Source of the DNA: Mesorhizobium sp. ES1-1
Lineage (GTDB): Bacteria; Pseudomonadota; Alphaproteobacteria; Rhizobiales; Rhizobiaceae
Assembly (NCBI RefSeq): GCF_020164785.1
Contig: NZ_JAIUGX010000013.1
Span: 62,001 to 126,000, forward strand
Direction of reading: 5' to 3'
Length of the DNA stretch: 64,000 bases
Part shown: positions 34,362-43,500 of the stretch, piece after piece
Numbering within the stretch: position 1 is the stretch's first letter
How the letters are laid out: every line of letters starts with the position of its first letter
Notes under the pieces: generated by a model
Told to the model about the DNA's origin: nothing
Database searches by the model: none
Seen by the model: only the letters and a program-made list of their open reading frames with translations
Position numbers and translations under genes: made by a program

Positions 34362-35312
34362 CTAGAGGCTGCGGCCCATCGCCAGATATTTCTCACGACG
34401 CTGCTCGCGGAAATCGATGTTGGCGCCGGCGAACTCCTTCATCGTCCTGGCGATCAGGTCGCCCGTCGCGGCAATCACCGTTTCGGCGCCGCGATGCGCG
34501 CCGCCAAGAGGCTCGGGGATGATTGCGTCGATGATCTTCAGTTCCAGGAGGTCCTGCGCGGTGATCTTCATGTTGGTCGCCGCATCCTTCGAACGCGTCG
34601 TGTCGCGCCACAGGATCGAGGCCGCGCCTTCCGGCGAAATCACGGAATAAATCGCATGTTCGAGCATGTAGACGCGGTTGGCGGTGGCGATGGCGATGGC
34701 GCCGCCCGAGCCGCCTTCGCCGATGACGACCGAGATCGACGGCACTTTGAGGCCGAGACAGGCCGAGGTGGAACGCGCAATGGCTTCCGCCTGGCCGCGT
34801 TCCTCGGCGCCGACGCCGGGATAGGCGCCGGCGGTGTCGACCAGCGTCAGCAGCGGGATCTTGAAGCGGTCGGCGAGCTCCATCAGGCGCACCGCCTTGC
34901 GGTAGCCTTCTGGCCGCACCGAGCCGAAATTATGCTTGAGACGGCTGGCCGTGTCGGAGCCCTTTTCCTGGCCGATGATCGCGACGGGTTCTCCCCGGAA
35001 GCGCGCGAACCCGCCGACGATCGCCTGGTCCTCGCCGAAATTACGGTCGCCTGCCAGGGGCGTGAAGTCGTTGAACAGGCCCTTAATGTAGTCGACGCAG
35101 TGCGGCCGATCGGGATGGCGCGCCACCTGGACCTTCTGCCACGGCGTCAGCGCCTTGTAGGCGTCGCGCAGCGCATCGCGGGAACGCTTCTCAAGGCGGC
35201 TGATCTCGTCGCCGACATCGACCGCCTCGCCGTTCTCGGCAAGCTTCTTAAGCTCGAGGATTTTGCCCTCAAGATCCTGCACGGGCTTTTCGAAATCGAG
35301 GTAATTATACAT
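34362..35312 (-). CDS. accA: Acetyl-CoA carboxylase carboxyltransferase subunit alpha
   Basis: AccA with AccD transfers carboxyl from biotin to acetyl-CoA, the first step of fatty-acid synthesis. The N-terminus MYNYLDFEKPVQDLEGKILE is the standard opening helix; the frame runs further upstream but this Met is the family start. Crotonase-fold motifs are LVDTAGAYPGVGAEERGQAE, GEGGSGGAIAIATANRV and the ISPEGAASILWRD stretch. Length 316 is normal. It lies about 100 bases after xerD on the same strand. Confidence 0.97.
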   Translation of the reverse strand: MYNYLDFEKPVQDLEGKILELKKLAENGEAVDVGDEISRLEKRSRDALRDAYKALTPWQKVQVARHPDRPHCVDYIKGLFNDFTPLAGDRNFGEDQAIVGGFARFRGEPVAIIGQEKGSDTASRLKHNFGSVRPEGYRKAVRLMELADRFKIPLLTLVDTAGAYPGVGAEERGQAEAIARSTSACLGLKVPSISVVIGEGGSGGAIAIATANRVYMLEHAIYSVISPEGAASILWRDTTRSKDAATNMKITAQDLLELKIIDAIIPEPLGGAHRGAETVIAATGDLIARTMKEFAGANIDFREQRREKYLAMGRSL

Positions 35313-35411
35313 GGATGAGCGGACCGGTAAGTCGGAAGGCGATGACTGGCGGAAGCGTTGTATCCAAGGCTCCGGGCGGCGAAAGGTCGTCTTCACATAG
35401 CGATATGAGGC

Positions 35412-36329
35412 CTAGTCGGCAAGCGGATGATGATCGTTGACCAGCCGCACCAGCCGCTCCTCGAGGACATGGGTATAGATCTGCGTCGTCGATATGTCGG
35501 CGTGGCCAAGCAGTTGCTGGACCGCCCTGAGGTCTGCGCCGTTTTGCAGTAGATGGCTGGCGAAAGCATGGCGCAGCACATGCGGCGATATCTTCGCCGC
35601 GGCGATGCCGGCGCGTGCCGCCAGCCCTTTCAGGTCGCGGGCAAAGACCTGGCGCGAGAGATAGCCGCTGTCCGAAGCGGCCGGAAACAGGAACGGGCTT
35701 TCGGCGAAGGCGGGATGGCTGGAGCGGGCGGCGAGCCAGGCGCGCATTGCCGTGCGGGCCTTGGCCGAAAGCGGCACCATGCGCTCCTTGTCACCCTTGC
35801 CGCGAACCATGAAGAAACGGTCGTCGCGTTGCGCCACCGTCACCGGCAGGCCAACCAGTTCGGAGACGCGCAGGCCCGTTGCGTAGAGCACCTCGACAAG
35901 CGCGTGGAGGCGCAGCGCCGCCATTCTGTCGGCGTGGCCAAGGCCGGCATCGGCGGCTTCGAGCGCGGCTCGGTCGATGAGCCGCCCGGTGTCCGCCTCG
36001 CTCATCGTCTTGGGCAGCGGGCGGCCTTTCTTCGGGCTGTCCAGCGTCCCGGTCGGGTCGTCGCCGCGCAGACCCTCGGCGTAGAGGAACTTGAAGAACT
36101 GGCGAATGGCCGACAGTTTGCGCGACTGCGATGTCGGGGCGAAACCACGCGCGGCGATGTCGTCGAGATAGGCGCGGATATCGGCGGCGCCGGCAGCGGC
36201 AAGCCCGCCATCGATCGCGCCTGAAGCGTCCTCGAGATCTCTGCGGTAAGAGGAGAGCGTGTTCTCGGCCGCGCCGCGCTCGGCGCTCATCATTTCCAGG
36301 AAGGTTTCGATGCGGGAGGCGCTGTTCAT
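35412..36329 (-). CDS. xerD: Tyrosine recombinase XerD
   Basis: XerC/XerD resolve chromosome dimers at dif during division. The N-terminal SAM-like domain (ETFLEMMSAERGAAENTLSS) precedes the catalytic domain. Catalytic residues visible are Arg in LYATGLRVSEL, His-x-x-Arg in HVLRHAFASHLL, His in LGHADISTTQIYTH, and the Tyr nucleophile there. The position next to accA and aroK-aroB is the usual rhizobial synteny for the chromosomal copy. It is core machinery, not a mobile-element integrase. Length 305 is normal. Confidence 0.95.
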   Translation of the reverse strand: MNSASRIETFLEMMSAERGAAENTLSSYRRDLEDASGAIDGGLAAAGAADIRAYLDDIAARGFAPTSQSRKLSAIRQFFKFLYAEGLRGDDPTGTLDSPKKGRPLPKTMSEADTGRLIDRAALEAADAGLGHADRMAALRLHALVEVLYATGLRVSELVGLPVTVAQRDDRFFMVRGKGDKERMVPLSAKARTAMRAWLAARSSHPAFAESPFLFPAASDSGYLSRQVFARDLKGLAARAGIAAAKISPHVLRHAFASHLLQNGADLRAVQQLLGHADISTTQIYTHVLEERLVRLVNDHHPLAD

Positions 36330-36346
36330 TGCGCTTGTCCTTGCAT

Positions 36347-36499
36347 TCAGCTCTTCTTGGGGTTCAGTTTTTCGGGCGGGATGCGCACGCTGATCTCCGC
36401 CTTCCTAGGCTCGACGAACATTACCAGTGCGAACATCGTGCCATAGGCAATGCCGGCAAGGATCGCTGTTATCACCACAAAGCGAAACAGTGTCGGCAT
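36347..36499 (-). CDS. Small single-pass membrane protein upstream of xerD
   Basis: This 50-residue protein begins MPTLFRFVVITAILAGIAYG, with a transmembrane segment at about residues 6-28, then VEPRKAEISVRIPPEKLNPK. It ends 17 bases before the xerD start on the same strand, so it is probably the first gene of that operon. Composition and clean reading support a real gene, although it is below common length cut-offs. Function unknown. Confidence 0.65.
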   Translation of the reverse strand: MPTLFRFVVITAILAGIAYGTMFALVMFVEPRKAEISVRIPPEKLNPKKS

Positions 36500-36694
36500 C
36501 AGATTTTGCCCGTCTTCTTGTTGTGCGTTTCAAACCCTTTGCCCTTATCGACCGGCAATCCGGCCAATTCAAGGAGCCGGCCGCCATCTTGCAATCTCAA
36601 ACCTTGCCAATCCATGTCGACCGAACCCGAGCCGCGCTTGACGCAAACGGGGTTTTCATGTCGATACGCCGGCAAAGAGGGACCGAAACTTCCG

Positions 36695-37306
36695 ATGATC
36701 GCGCACCCGGCACATCCCCCCGGCGACAGCCACGCCGCGCTGCTTGGCCAACTGGGCAACCGGTCGATAGTCTTTGTGGGCCTGATGGGCGCCGGCAAGA
36801 CGGCCATCGGCCGCAAGGTGGCGACCATGCTTTCGCTGCCCTTCGTCGACAGTGACCAGGAAATCGAGAGCGTCTCGCGCATGACCGTTCCGGAACTGTT
36901 CGAACGCTACGGCGAGGGCGAGTTCAGGGCACTGGAACAGCGCGTCATCTTGCGCGTGCTGGAAAACGGTCCGCAAGTTCTGTCGACCGGGGGCGGCGCT
37001 TTCATGAATGCGCAAACCCGCGAGGCCATCGCCGCCCATGGCGTATCGGTGTGGCTGAAGGCCGAACTCGACCTATTGATGGAGCGCGTGTCCAAGAAGC
37101 AGAACCGGCCGCTCCTGAAGAGTGCCGATCCTCGCGCCGTGCTGGAGCGGCTGATGGGCGAGCGCTATCCGGTCTATGCGATATCGGACGTTACGGTGCC
37201 GACCCGCGACGACCGCAAGGAAATCATCGCCGCCGAGGTCCTGGAGGCGCTTTGCCGGCACTTCGGTATCGATGCGGTTGCTCCTGCAGGCGAGGTCGAA
37301 CCGTGA
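36695..37306 (+). CDS. aroK: Shikimate kinase
   Basis: AroK phosphorylates shikimate in the common aromatic pathway. The P-loop is GLMGAGKT at residues 29-36, preceded by a normal strand (RSIVFV). Other motifs are FVDSDQEIES, the GEGEFRALE helix, STGGGAFMN and the lid Arg region (NRPLLKSADPR). The start at MIAHPAHPPGDSH gives 203 residues; upstream in-frame Met codons exist but have no ribosome site advantage. The stop overlaps the aroB start (GTGA). Confidence 0.94.
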   Translation: MIAHPAHPPGDSHAALLGQLGNRSIVFVGLMGAGKTAIGRKVATMLSLPFVDSDQEIESVSRMTVPELFERYGEGEFRALEQRVILRVLENGPQVLSTGGGAFMNAQTREAIAAHGVSVWLKAELDLLMERVSKKQNRPLLKSADPRAVLERLMGERYPVYAISDVTVPTRDDRKEIIAAEVLEALCRHFGIDAVAPAGEVEP

Positions 37307-38439
37307 GTGTCGATGCAACCGTCGTCGTCGAGGTCGGGCTGGGCGACAGAGCCTACGACATCCTGATCGGTCCGGGGCTGCTGACCCGCGCCGGTGCGGA
37401 GATTTCGCGACGGCTACCGGGCACGCGCGCGGCCATCATCACCGACGCCAATGTCGCCACCGTGCATCTCGATGCGCTGGAGGCCGGTCTGGATCGGGAC
37501 GGCATCCAGGCGGCAGTCATCGTGCTGCCGCCCGGCGAGAAGACCAAGAGCTTCGCCCATCTCGAAGAGGCGGTGGATGGCGTGCTGGGCGCCAGGCTGG
37601 AACGCGGCGATGTCGTCATTGCCTTCGGTGGCGGCGTCATCGGCGATCTTGCTGGCTTTTCCGCAGGCATCGTGCGCCGCGGCATGAATTTCGTGCAGAT
37701 CCCGACCTCGCTGCTGGCCCAGGTCGATTCCTCGGTCGGCGGCAAGACCGGCATCAACAGCGCGCGCGGCAAGAACCTGGTCGGCGTCTTCCACCAGCCC
37801 AAACTGGTGCTGGCCGACACGGGCGTGCTCGACACGCTGCCGATGCGCGAGTTCCGCGCCGGCTATGCGGAGCTCGCCAAATATGGGCTCATCGACCGGC
37901 CGGAATTCTTCGCCTGGCTGGAGCAGAACTGGACGCGGGTGTTCGCCGGCGGGCCGGAGCGGGCGGAGGCGATCGCCGAAGCCTGCCGCGCCAAGGCCGA
38001 AGTGGTTGCCCGCGACGAATTCGAGACCGGGGACCGCGCACTGCTCAACCTTGGCCATACTTTCGGCCACGCTTTGGAAGCCGCCACGCACTATGACGGC
38101 GCGCGTCTCGTGCACGGCGAGGGCGTTGCCATCGGCATGGCGCTGGCGCATCGTTTTTCGTCACGGCTCAATCTGGCCAGTCCCGACGACGCGGCGCGCG
38201 TCGAAGCTCATCTGCGCGCCGTCGGCCTGCCGTGGCGCATGGCCGACGTCCCAGGCGACTTGCCCGATGCCGACGCCCTGCTCGCCTTCATCGCCCAGGA
38301 CAAGAAGGTGTCGCGCGGCGCGCTGACCTTCATCCTGACGCGCGGCGTCGGCCAGGCCTTCATCGCCAAGGATGTGCCGGCTTCCGAAGTGCTGTCATTC
38401 CTCAGGGACAATCATCCGGCCAACGGGAAAGCCGGCTGA
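37303..38439 (+). CDS. aroB: 3-dehydroquinate synthase
   Basis: AroB closes the first ring of the shikimate pathway using NAD and zinc. The GTG start overlaps the aroK stop by four bases, so the two are translationally coupled and made in a fixed order. Motifs are LPPGEKTKSFAHLEEAVD, IAFGGGVIGDLAGFSAG, the active-site IPTSLLAQVDSSVGGKTGIN, and metal ligands in NLGHTFGHALE and LVHGEGVAIGM. Length 378 is normal. Confidence 0.96.
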   Translation: MSVDATVVVEVGLGDRAYDILIGPGLLTRAGAEISRRLPGTRAAIITDANVATVHLDALEAGLDRDGIQAAVIVLPPGEKTKSFAHLEEAVDGVLGARLERGDVVIAFGGGVIGDLAGFSAGIVRRGMNFVQIPTSLLAQVDSSVGGKTGINSARGKNLVGVFHQPKLVLADTGVLDTLPMREFRAGYAELAKYGLIDRPEFFAWLEQNWTRVFAGGPERAEAIAEACRAKAEVVARDEFETGDRALLNLGHTFGHALEAATHYDGARLVHGEGVAIGMALAHRFSSRLNLASPDDAARVEAHLRAVGLPWRMADVPGDLPDADALLAFIAQDKKVSRGALTFILTRGVGQAFIAKDVPASEVLSFLRDNHPANGKAG

Positions 38440-38440
38440 G

Positions 38441-39325
38441 ATGGATGCCGGCTGGATCGTCGTCGCCGTTCTTGCCATCCTCATCACGCTTCTCGTAGCG
38501 GTGCGCACGCGCCTGCTCGCGCTGTTCGGCTATGAGATCTCACGTATCGAGGCGCAGCGCTCCAGCCAGGACGAATTGCGCGGCGCCGTCGACGATTTCC
38601 GCCGCGACGGCCAGATGGTGCGGGAGGACCGCGACCGCGTCGGCGGCCTGTTCGACCTCGAAGAACTCGAAGTCTCCGATATCATGGTCCACCGCACCAA
38701 TATGCGCTCGGTCAATGCCGACAATGCGCCGGAAGCGGTGGTGCGGGAAATCCTGCAGAGCCCGCACACCCGCATGCCGCTGTGGAAGGGCTCGCTCGAC
38801 AATATTGTCGGCGTGCTGCACGCCAAGGATCTGCTGCGCGCGCTCAACGATGTCGGCAACGACTTTTCCAGGATCGATGTGATGAAGATCGCGTCCAGAC
38901 CATGGTTCGTGCCGGACACGACGACATTGCAGGAACAGCTCAACGCCTTCCTGCGGCGCAAGGCGCACTTCGCCATCGTCGTCGACGAGTATGGCGAAGT
39001 CGAAGGGCTGGTAACGCTGGAGGACATCATCGAGGAGATCGTCGGCGAGATCGCCGACGAGCATGATGTGGACATTCAGGGCGTCAAGCAGGAGGCAGAT
39101 GGCTCCGTCGTCGTCGATGGCACGGTGCCCATCCGCGATTTGAATCGGGCGCTCGACTGGAACCTGCCGGACGAGGAGGCGACCACCATCGCCGGCCTCG
39201 TCATTCACGAGACCCAGTCGATCCCGGAGGAAAAACAGGCCTTCACCTTCCACGGCAAGCGCTTCATCGTCATGAAGCGCGACAAGAACCGGATTGCCAG
39301 GATCAGGATCAGGCCGCTCGCATAG
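38441..39325 (+). CDS. TlyC/CorC-family CBS-domain protein lacking most of the DUF21 membrane domain
   Basis: The protein has one N-terminal transmembrane helix (MDAGWIVVAVLAILITLLVA), then directly RTRLLALFG and a linker. Two CBS domains follow (VSDIMVHRTNMRSVNADNAP, FLRRKAHFAIVVDEYGEVEG) and a CorC_HlyC C-terminal domain (VPIRDLNRALDWNLPDEEAT). Close relatives carry about 150 more residues of DUF21/CNNM membrane domain after this first helix. Here the sequence jumps from helix 1 to the end of that domain in frame, giving 294 residues. It could still be a regulatory protein but probably cannot transport ions. It starts one base after the aroB stop, so is in the same operon. Confidence 0.88.
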   Translation: MDAGWIVVAVLAILITLLVAVRTRLLALFGYEISRIEAQRSSQDELRGAVDDFRRDGQMVREDRDRVGGLFDLEELEVSDIMVHRTNMRSVNADNAPEAVVREILQSPHTRMPLWKGSLDNIVGVLHAKDLLRALNDVGNDFSRIDVMKIASRPWFVPDTTTLQEQLNAFLRRKAHFAIVVDEYGEVEGLVTLEDIIEEIVGEIADEHDVDIQGVKQEADGSVVVDGTVPIRDLNRALDWNLPDEEATTIAGLVIHETQSIPEEKQAFTFHGKRFIVMKRDKNRIARIRIRPLA

Positions 39326-39355
39326 CCTGGCCTCGTCAATGCGGCGATCGGCCCA

Positions 39356-39658
39356 TCACCAGCGCGTGGTCTCGCCCGGCGCTGCCGGTTCGATGGCCAG
39401 CGCATGCACGCCGGCGTTCAGTTCATCGGCGAGCAATTCGTTGACGGCGCGGTGGCGGTCTATGCGGCTCATGCCGGCAAAGGCCGCCGAAACGAGGCGG
39501 ACGCGAAAATGCGTCTCGCCGGTGCCGTCATAGGCGCCGTGATGGTCGGACCCATGATGGTGATGGCCGGCATGGAGATGGCTCTCGTTGATGATGACCA
39601 GCCGGTCCGGCGAAAATGCCTTGTTGAGCTTGTCTTCCATGGTGGCCTGTATGGACAT
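39356..39658 (-). CDS. bolA: BolA family protein
   Basis: BolA proteins bind monothiol glutaredoxins and iron-sulfur clusters and affect cell shape and biofilm. The 100-residue sequence has the KH-like fold: MEDKLNKAFSPDRLVIINES, then a His-rich loop (HLHAGHHHHGSDHHG), HFRVRLVSAAFAGMSRIDRH, and HALAIEP. The loop is more His-rich than usual and contains the cluster-ligand His. It converges on the CBS gene and is divergent from the J-domain gene; this arrangement is usual in Rhizobiales. Confidence 0.93.
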   Translation of the reverse strand: MSIQATMEDKLNKAFSPDRLVIINESHLHAGHHHHGSDHHGAYDGTGETHFRVRLVSAAFAGMSRIDRHRAVNELLADELNAGVHALAIEPAAPGETTRW

Positions 39659-39844
39659 CGCCGTCTCCCTTCACCACATATCGTTGACGGATAGCCTGAA
39701 AATCCAAAGCTATGTCAAAGGCGCCGTCGCCGCCCGACAAATTCCACCATTCGGCCGCTTTATGCCGCGATTCAGCGCTAGAGCGATCCTCGTGAAAATG
39801 TCAATTCTTGTTTCGCATCTGCGAACGTCCCATAAATGGGTCAG

Positions 39845-40480
39845 ATGAAGCCGTACCCCAAATATTTCGAGAAGATTCGCGTCCGCCCCGACAAGGAGGC
39901 CGAACTCAAGTCGCATTCGCCGATCTGCCAGTGGGATGGCTGCAAGGAGGCCGGCACCCATCGCGCGCCGGTCGGGCGCATGAAGGAGGGCGAGTATTTC
40001 CGCTTCTGCTTCGACCATGTGCGCGAGTACAACAAGGGCTTCAACTATTTCTCGGGCGTGCCCGATACCGAGGTGGCCCGCTTCCAGAAGGAAGCCATGA
40101 CCGGTCACCGGCCGACCTGGAAGATGGGCGTCAACGGCGCCTCGACACGCTCCTCGCCCGGCATGGCGTCGCCCGATATGGCGCAGATGCGGTCGGGCCG
40201 CGCCGGCTACTACAATCGCATGCGCGATCCGTTCGACCTGTTCAAGGGGCCGAAGGATCCGCGCGAGACGCGCGAGCGCAAGGCCAAGCCGCTTGAGGCC
40301 AAGGCGCTGGAAACGCTTGGCCTCGACACGAAGGCGACTGGCAAGGAGATCAAGGCGCGCTATAAGGAACTGGTGAAGCTCCATCATCCGGATGCGAATG
40401 GTGGCGACAGAGGTTCGGAAGACCGGTTCCGCGATGTGCTGCAGGCTTATCGCGTGCTCAAACAGGCGGGCCTGTGCTGA
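39845..40480 (+). CDS. J-domain protein with C-terminal J domain
   Basis: The last 60 residues are a J domain (LETLGLDTKATGKEIKARYK, then KLHHPDANGGDRGSEDRF) with the HPD motif that stimulates DnaK ATPase. The N-terminal 140 residues are specific to this rhizobial group (CQWDGCKEAGTHRAPVGRMK, FRFCFDHVREYNKGFNYFSG) and contain paired Cys. Two start candidates lie three codons apart (39836 and 39845); the second gives MKPYPKYFEKIRV, the usual beginning. It lies upstream of cobS on the same strand. Confidence 0.9.
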   Translation: MKPYPKYFEKIRVRPDKEAELKSHSPICQWDGCKEAGTHRAPVGRMKEGEYFRFCFDHVREYNKGFNYFSGVPDTEVARFQKEAMTGHRPTWKMGVNGASTRSSPGMASPDMAQMRSGRAGYYNRMRDPFDLFKGPKDPRETRERKAKPLEAKALETLGLDTKATGKEIKARYKELVKLHHPDANGGDRGSEDRFRDVLQAYRVLKQAGLC

Positions 40481-40501
40481 GCGACCTTACGGTCGGGGCG
40501 T

Positions 40502-40528
40502 TTTTCCAACTTTCATAAGGTTGGAAAA
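40502..40528. repeat. Inverted repeat between the J-domain gene and cobS
   Basis: TTTTCCAAC and GTTGGAAAA form a perfect 9-bp stem with a 9-base loop. With T residues before and A residues after, it could act as a weak terminator in either direction, or as a leader structure of cobS. Confidence 0.45.
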
Positions 40529-40603
40529 GGCTCTAAGACCGCCCCCGGACAAAATCGATTGCCGGCGAAACGGGACGTTTCGCCCGTGGAGACGTTGAGA
40601 GAT

Positions 40604-41590
40604 ATGAACAAGGTCGATCGCGACATCGCCAATCTACCCGACACGACCGTGTCGGTGAAAGATAAATTCGGCTTCGAATCCAAGATGGTGGTGCCGGCCT
40701 ATTCGGTGACATCGGAGCATGTTCCCGACATCGATCCGGACTATCTGTTCGACAGGGCGACAACGCTGGCGATCCTCGCCGGCTTTGCCTACAACCGCCG
40801 CGTCATGGTGTCGGGCTATCACGGCACCGGCAAGTCGACGCATATCGAACAGGTCGCCGCCCGCCTCAACTGGCCTTGCGTGCGCGTCAACCTCGATAGC
40901 CATGTCAGCCGCATCGACCTTGTGGGCAAGGACGCGATCGTGGTCAAGGACGGGATGCAGATCACCGAATTCCGCGACGGCATCCTGCCCTGGGCCTACC
41001 AGCACAATGTCGCGCTTTGCTTCGACGAGTATGACGCCGGCCGTCCGGACGTGATGTTCGTCATTCAGCGCGTGCTGGAATCGTCCGGCCGGCTGACGCT
41101 GCTCGACCAGAGCCGGGTCATTCGCCCGCATCCGGCCTTCCGGCTGTTCTCGACCGCCAACACGGTTGGTCTCGGCGACACCACCGGGCTCTATCACGGC
41201 ACGCAGCAGATCAACCAGGCGCAGATGGACCGCTGGTCGATCGTTACCACGCTGAACTACCTACCGCATGACAATGAAGTCGCCATCGTGCTGGCCAAGG
41301 CCAAGCATTATCGCGACGGCAAGGGCAAGGACATCGTCAACAAGATGGTGCGCGTCGCCGACATGACGCGCTCGGCCTTCATCAACGGCGACCTGTCGAC
41401 CGTGATGAGCCCGCGCACCGTCATCACCTGGGCCGAGAATGCCGAGATCTTCGGCAATATCGGCATGGCATTCAGGCTGACCTTTCTCAACAAATGCGAC
41501 GAGCTGGAACGCTCGGTGGTTGCCGAGTTCTACCAGCGCGCCTTTGGCGAGGATCTGCCGGAGAGTGCCGCCAACGTGGTGCTGGGGTAA
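40604..41590 (+). CDS. cobS: Cobaltochelatase subunit CobS
   Basis: CobS is the AAA+ ATPase that, with CobT and CobN, inserts cobalt into hydrogenobyrinic acid diamide in aerobic cobalamin synthesis. The start MNKVDRDIANLPDTTVSVKD is the family start. Walker A is SGYHGTGKST (residues 70-79), and Walker B is LCFDEYDAGRPDVM. The arginine-finger region (MDRWSIVTTLNYLP) follows. Length 328 is normal. cobT follows by 11 bases. CobN is not in this window. Confidence 0.96.
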   Translation: MNKVDRDIANLPDTTVSVKDKFGFESKMVVPAYSVTSEHVPDIDPDYLFDRATTLAILAGFAYNRRVMVSGYHGTGKSTHIEQVAARLNWPCVRVNLDSHVSRIDLVGKDAIVVKDGMQITEFRDGILPWAYQHNVALCFDEYDAGRPDVMFVIQRVLESSGRLTLLDQSRVIRPHPAFRLFSTANTVGLGDTTGLYHGTQQINQAQMDRWSIVTTLNYLPHDNEVAIVLAKAKHYRDGKGKDIVNKMVRVADMTRSAFINGDLSTVMSPRTVITWAENAEIFGNIGMAFRLTFLNKCDELERSVVAEFYQRAFGEDLPESAANVVLG

Positions 41591-41601
41591 GCAGAGCCTC
41601 G

Positions 41602-43500
41602 ATGGCGGGTCCGGGCGACAACACGCGCAACAAGTCGAAGACGGGGTCTGAAGCCGACGGCTTCAAGCGGGCCGTCACCGTCTGCATGCGCGCCATTGCC
41701 GGCGACAAGGAACTCGAAGTCGGTTTCGCCAAGGATAGGCCGGCGTTGGCTGGCAGTCGCGCGCGGCTGCCTGAACTGCCCAAGAAGGCATCCAAGACCG
41801 ATATTGCGATCACCCGTGGCCTCGGCGATTCCATGGCGCTCAAACGCGCCTGCCACGACGCCCGCATCCACGCCAAGCTGGCGCCGGAAGGCAAGGCGGC
41901 CCGCGCCATCTATGACGCGGTCGAGCAGGCCCGCGTCGAGGCGATCGGCAGCCGCGCCATGCAGGGCGTCGCCGACAATATCGGCTCGATGCTGGAGGAT
42001 AAATACGCCAAGGCCAATCTGGTCGACGTCAAGGACAAGGCGGACGCGCCGATTGAGGAAGCGCTGGCGCTGATGGTGCGCGAGCAACTGACCGGCCGAC
42101 CGGTGCCCAAGAGCGGCGAGCGGCTGGTGGAACTCTGGCGGCCCTGGGTCGAGGAAAAGGCCAAGGGCGACCTCGAAGGGCTATCGGCCAAGCTTGACGA
42201 CCAGCAGGCCTTCGCCCGCATCGTGCGTGAAATGCTCGCCTCCATGGAAATGGCCGAGGAACTCGGCGACGACCAGGAGACGGAAGATTCCGAGGACAAT
42301 GACGAGAACCAGCCGCAAGGCGAGGAGCAGAGCGAGGAGGGCGGCGAAGAAGATTCCGGCTCCGAGCAGTCGCAGTCCGACGATGCCGAGGCTTCGGCCG
42401 ACGACGAGCAATCGGCCGAGACGGAAGCTTCCGACGCAACCGCCGACGACCTGTCCGACGATGATGATTCGGATGCCGAGACGCCCGGCGAGGCGCGGCG
42501 CAGCGACAATCCCTTCACCAACCTGCCGAAGGAAATCGACTATAAGGTCTTCACCACCGCTTTCGACGAGACGGTCGGCGCCGAGGAATTGTGCGAGGAA
42601 GAAGAACTCGACCGGCTGCGCGCCTTCCTCGACAAGCAGCTCGCCAATCTGTCGGGCGTCGTCGGCCGGCTGGCCAATCGCCTGCAGCGCCGGCTTATGG
42701 CGCAGCAGAACCGCTCCTGGGATTTCGATCTCGAGGAAGGCTACCTCGATCCGGCGCGGCTGGTGCGCGTCGTCATAGACCCGATGCAGCCGCTGTCCTT
42801 CAAGCAGGAGCGCGACACCAAATTCCGCGACACGGTGGTGACGCTGGTGCTCGACAATTCGGGCTCTATGCGGGGCCGGCCGATCACCGTTGCCGCCACC
42901 TGCGCCGACATACTGGCGCGCACGCTGGAGCGCTGCGGCGTCTCGGTCGAGATCCTCGGCTTCACAACGCGGGCCTGGAAGGGCGGCCAAGCGCGCGAAA
43001 AGTGGCTGAAGGACGGCAAGCCGCCGAACCCGGGCCGGCTCAACGATTTGCGCCACATCATCTACAAGTCTGCCGACCATCCGTGGCGGCGGGCCAGGCG
43101 CAATCTCGGCCTGATGATGCGTGAAGGTCTGCTCAAGGAAAACATCGACGGCGAAGCGCTGCTATGGGCGCATAATCGGCTGATTGCCCGGCCCGAGCAG
43201 CGCAAGATCCTGATGATGATCTCGGACGGGGCGCCGGTCGACGATTCGACGCTTTCGGTCAATCCGGGCAATTATCTGGAACGCCATCTGCGCGCTGTCA
43301 TCGAGCTGATCGAGACGCGTTCGCCGGTCGAGCTGCTGGCCATCGGCATCGGGCATGACGTTACGCGCTACTATCGCCGGGCCGTCACCATCGTCGATGC
43401 CGAGGAACTGGCCGGCGCAATGACCGAGCAGCTGGCGTCGCTGTTCGCCGAGGAAAGCGCCAAGGATACGCGACGCGGCGGCATGCGTCGGGCCGGATGA
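41602..43500 (+). CDS. cobT: Cobaltochelatase subunit CobT
   Basis: CobT forms the chaperone-like ring complex with CobS. The start MAGPGDNTRNKSKTGSEADG follows cobS by 11 bases; longer in-frame starts would overlap cobS. The middle (about 42270-42500) is a very acidic low-complexity stretch (SEDNDENQPQGEEQSEEGGE), a typical CobT feature. The C-terminal VWA domain carries the MIDAS motif DNSGSM and later MMISDGAPVDDSTL. Length 632 is normal. The stop overlaps the next gene by ATGA. Confidence 0.96.
   Translation: MAGPGDNTRNKSKTGSEADGFKRAVTVCMRAIAGDKELEVGFAKDRPALAGSRARLPELPKKASKTDIAITRGLGDSMALKRACHDARIHAKLAPEGKAARAIYDAVEQARVEAIGSRAMQGVADNIGSMLEDKYAKANLVDVKDKADAPIEEALALMVREQLTGRPVPKSGERLVELWRPWVEEKAKGDLEGLSAKLDDQQAFARIVREMLASMEMAEELGDDQETEDSEDNDENQPQGEEQSEEGGEEDSGSEQSQSDDAEASADDEQSAETEASDATADDLSDDDDSDAETPGEARRSDNPFTNLPKEIDYKVFTTAFDETVGAEELCEEEELDRLRAFLDKQLANLSGVVGRLANRLQRRLMAQQNRSWDFDLEEGYLDPARLVRVVIDPMQPLSFKQERDTKFRDTVVTLVLDNSGSMRGRPITVAATCADILARTLERCGVSVEILGFTTRAWKGGQAREKWLKDGKPPNPGRLNDLRHIIYKSADHPWRRARRNLGLMMREGLLKENIDGEALLWAHNRLIARPEQRKILMMISDGAPVDDSTLSVNPGNYLERHLRAVIELIETRSPVELLAIGIGHDVTRYYRRAVTIVDAEELAGAMTEQLASLFAEESAKDTRRGGMRRAG

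Noticed and set aside
34359..35318. 319-residue plus-strand frame opposite accA
   Set aside because: It mirrors accA almost exactly, has no family match, and is typical of high-GC antisense shadows. The same holds for long frames opposite aroB, metX, gloB and the M20 gene.
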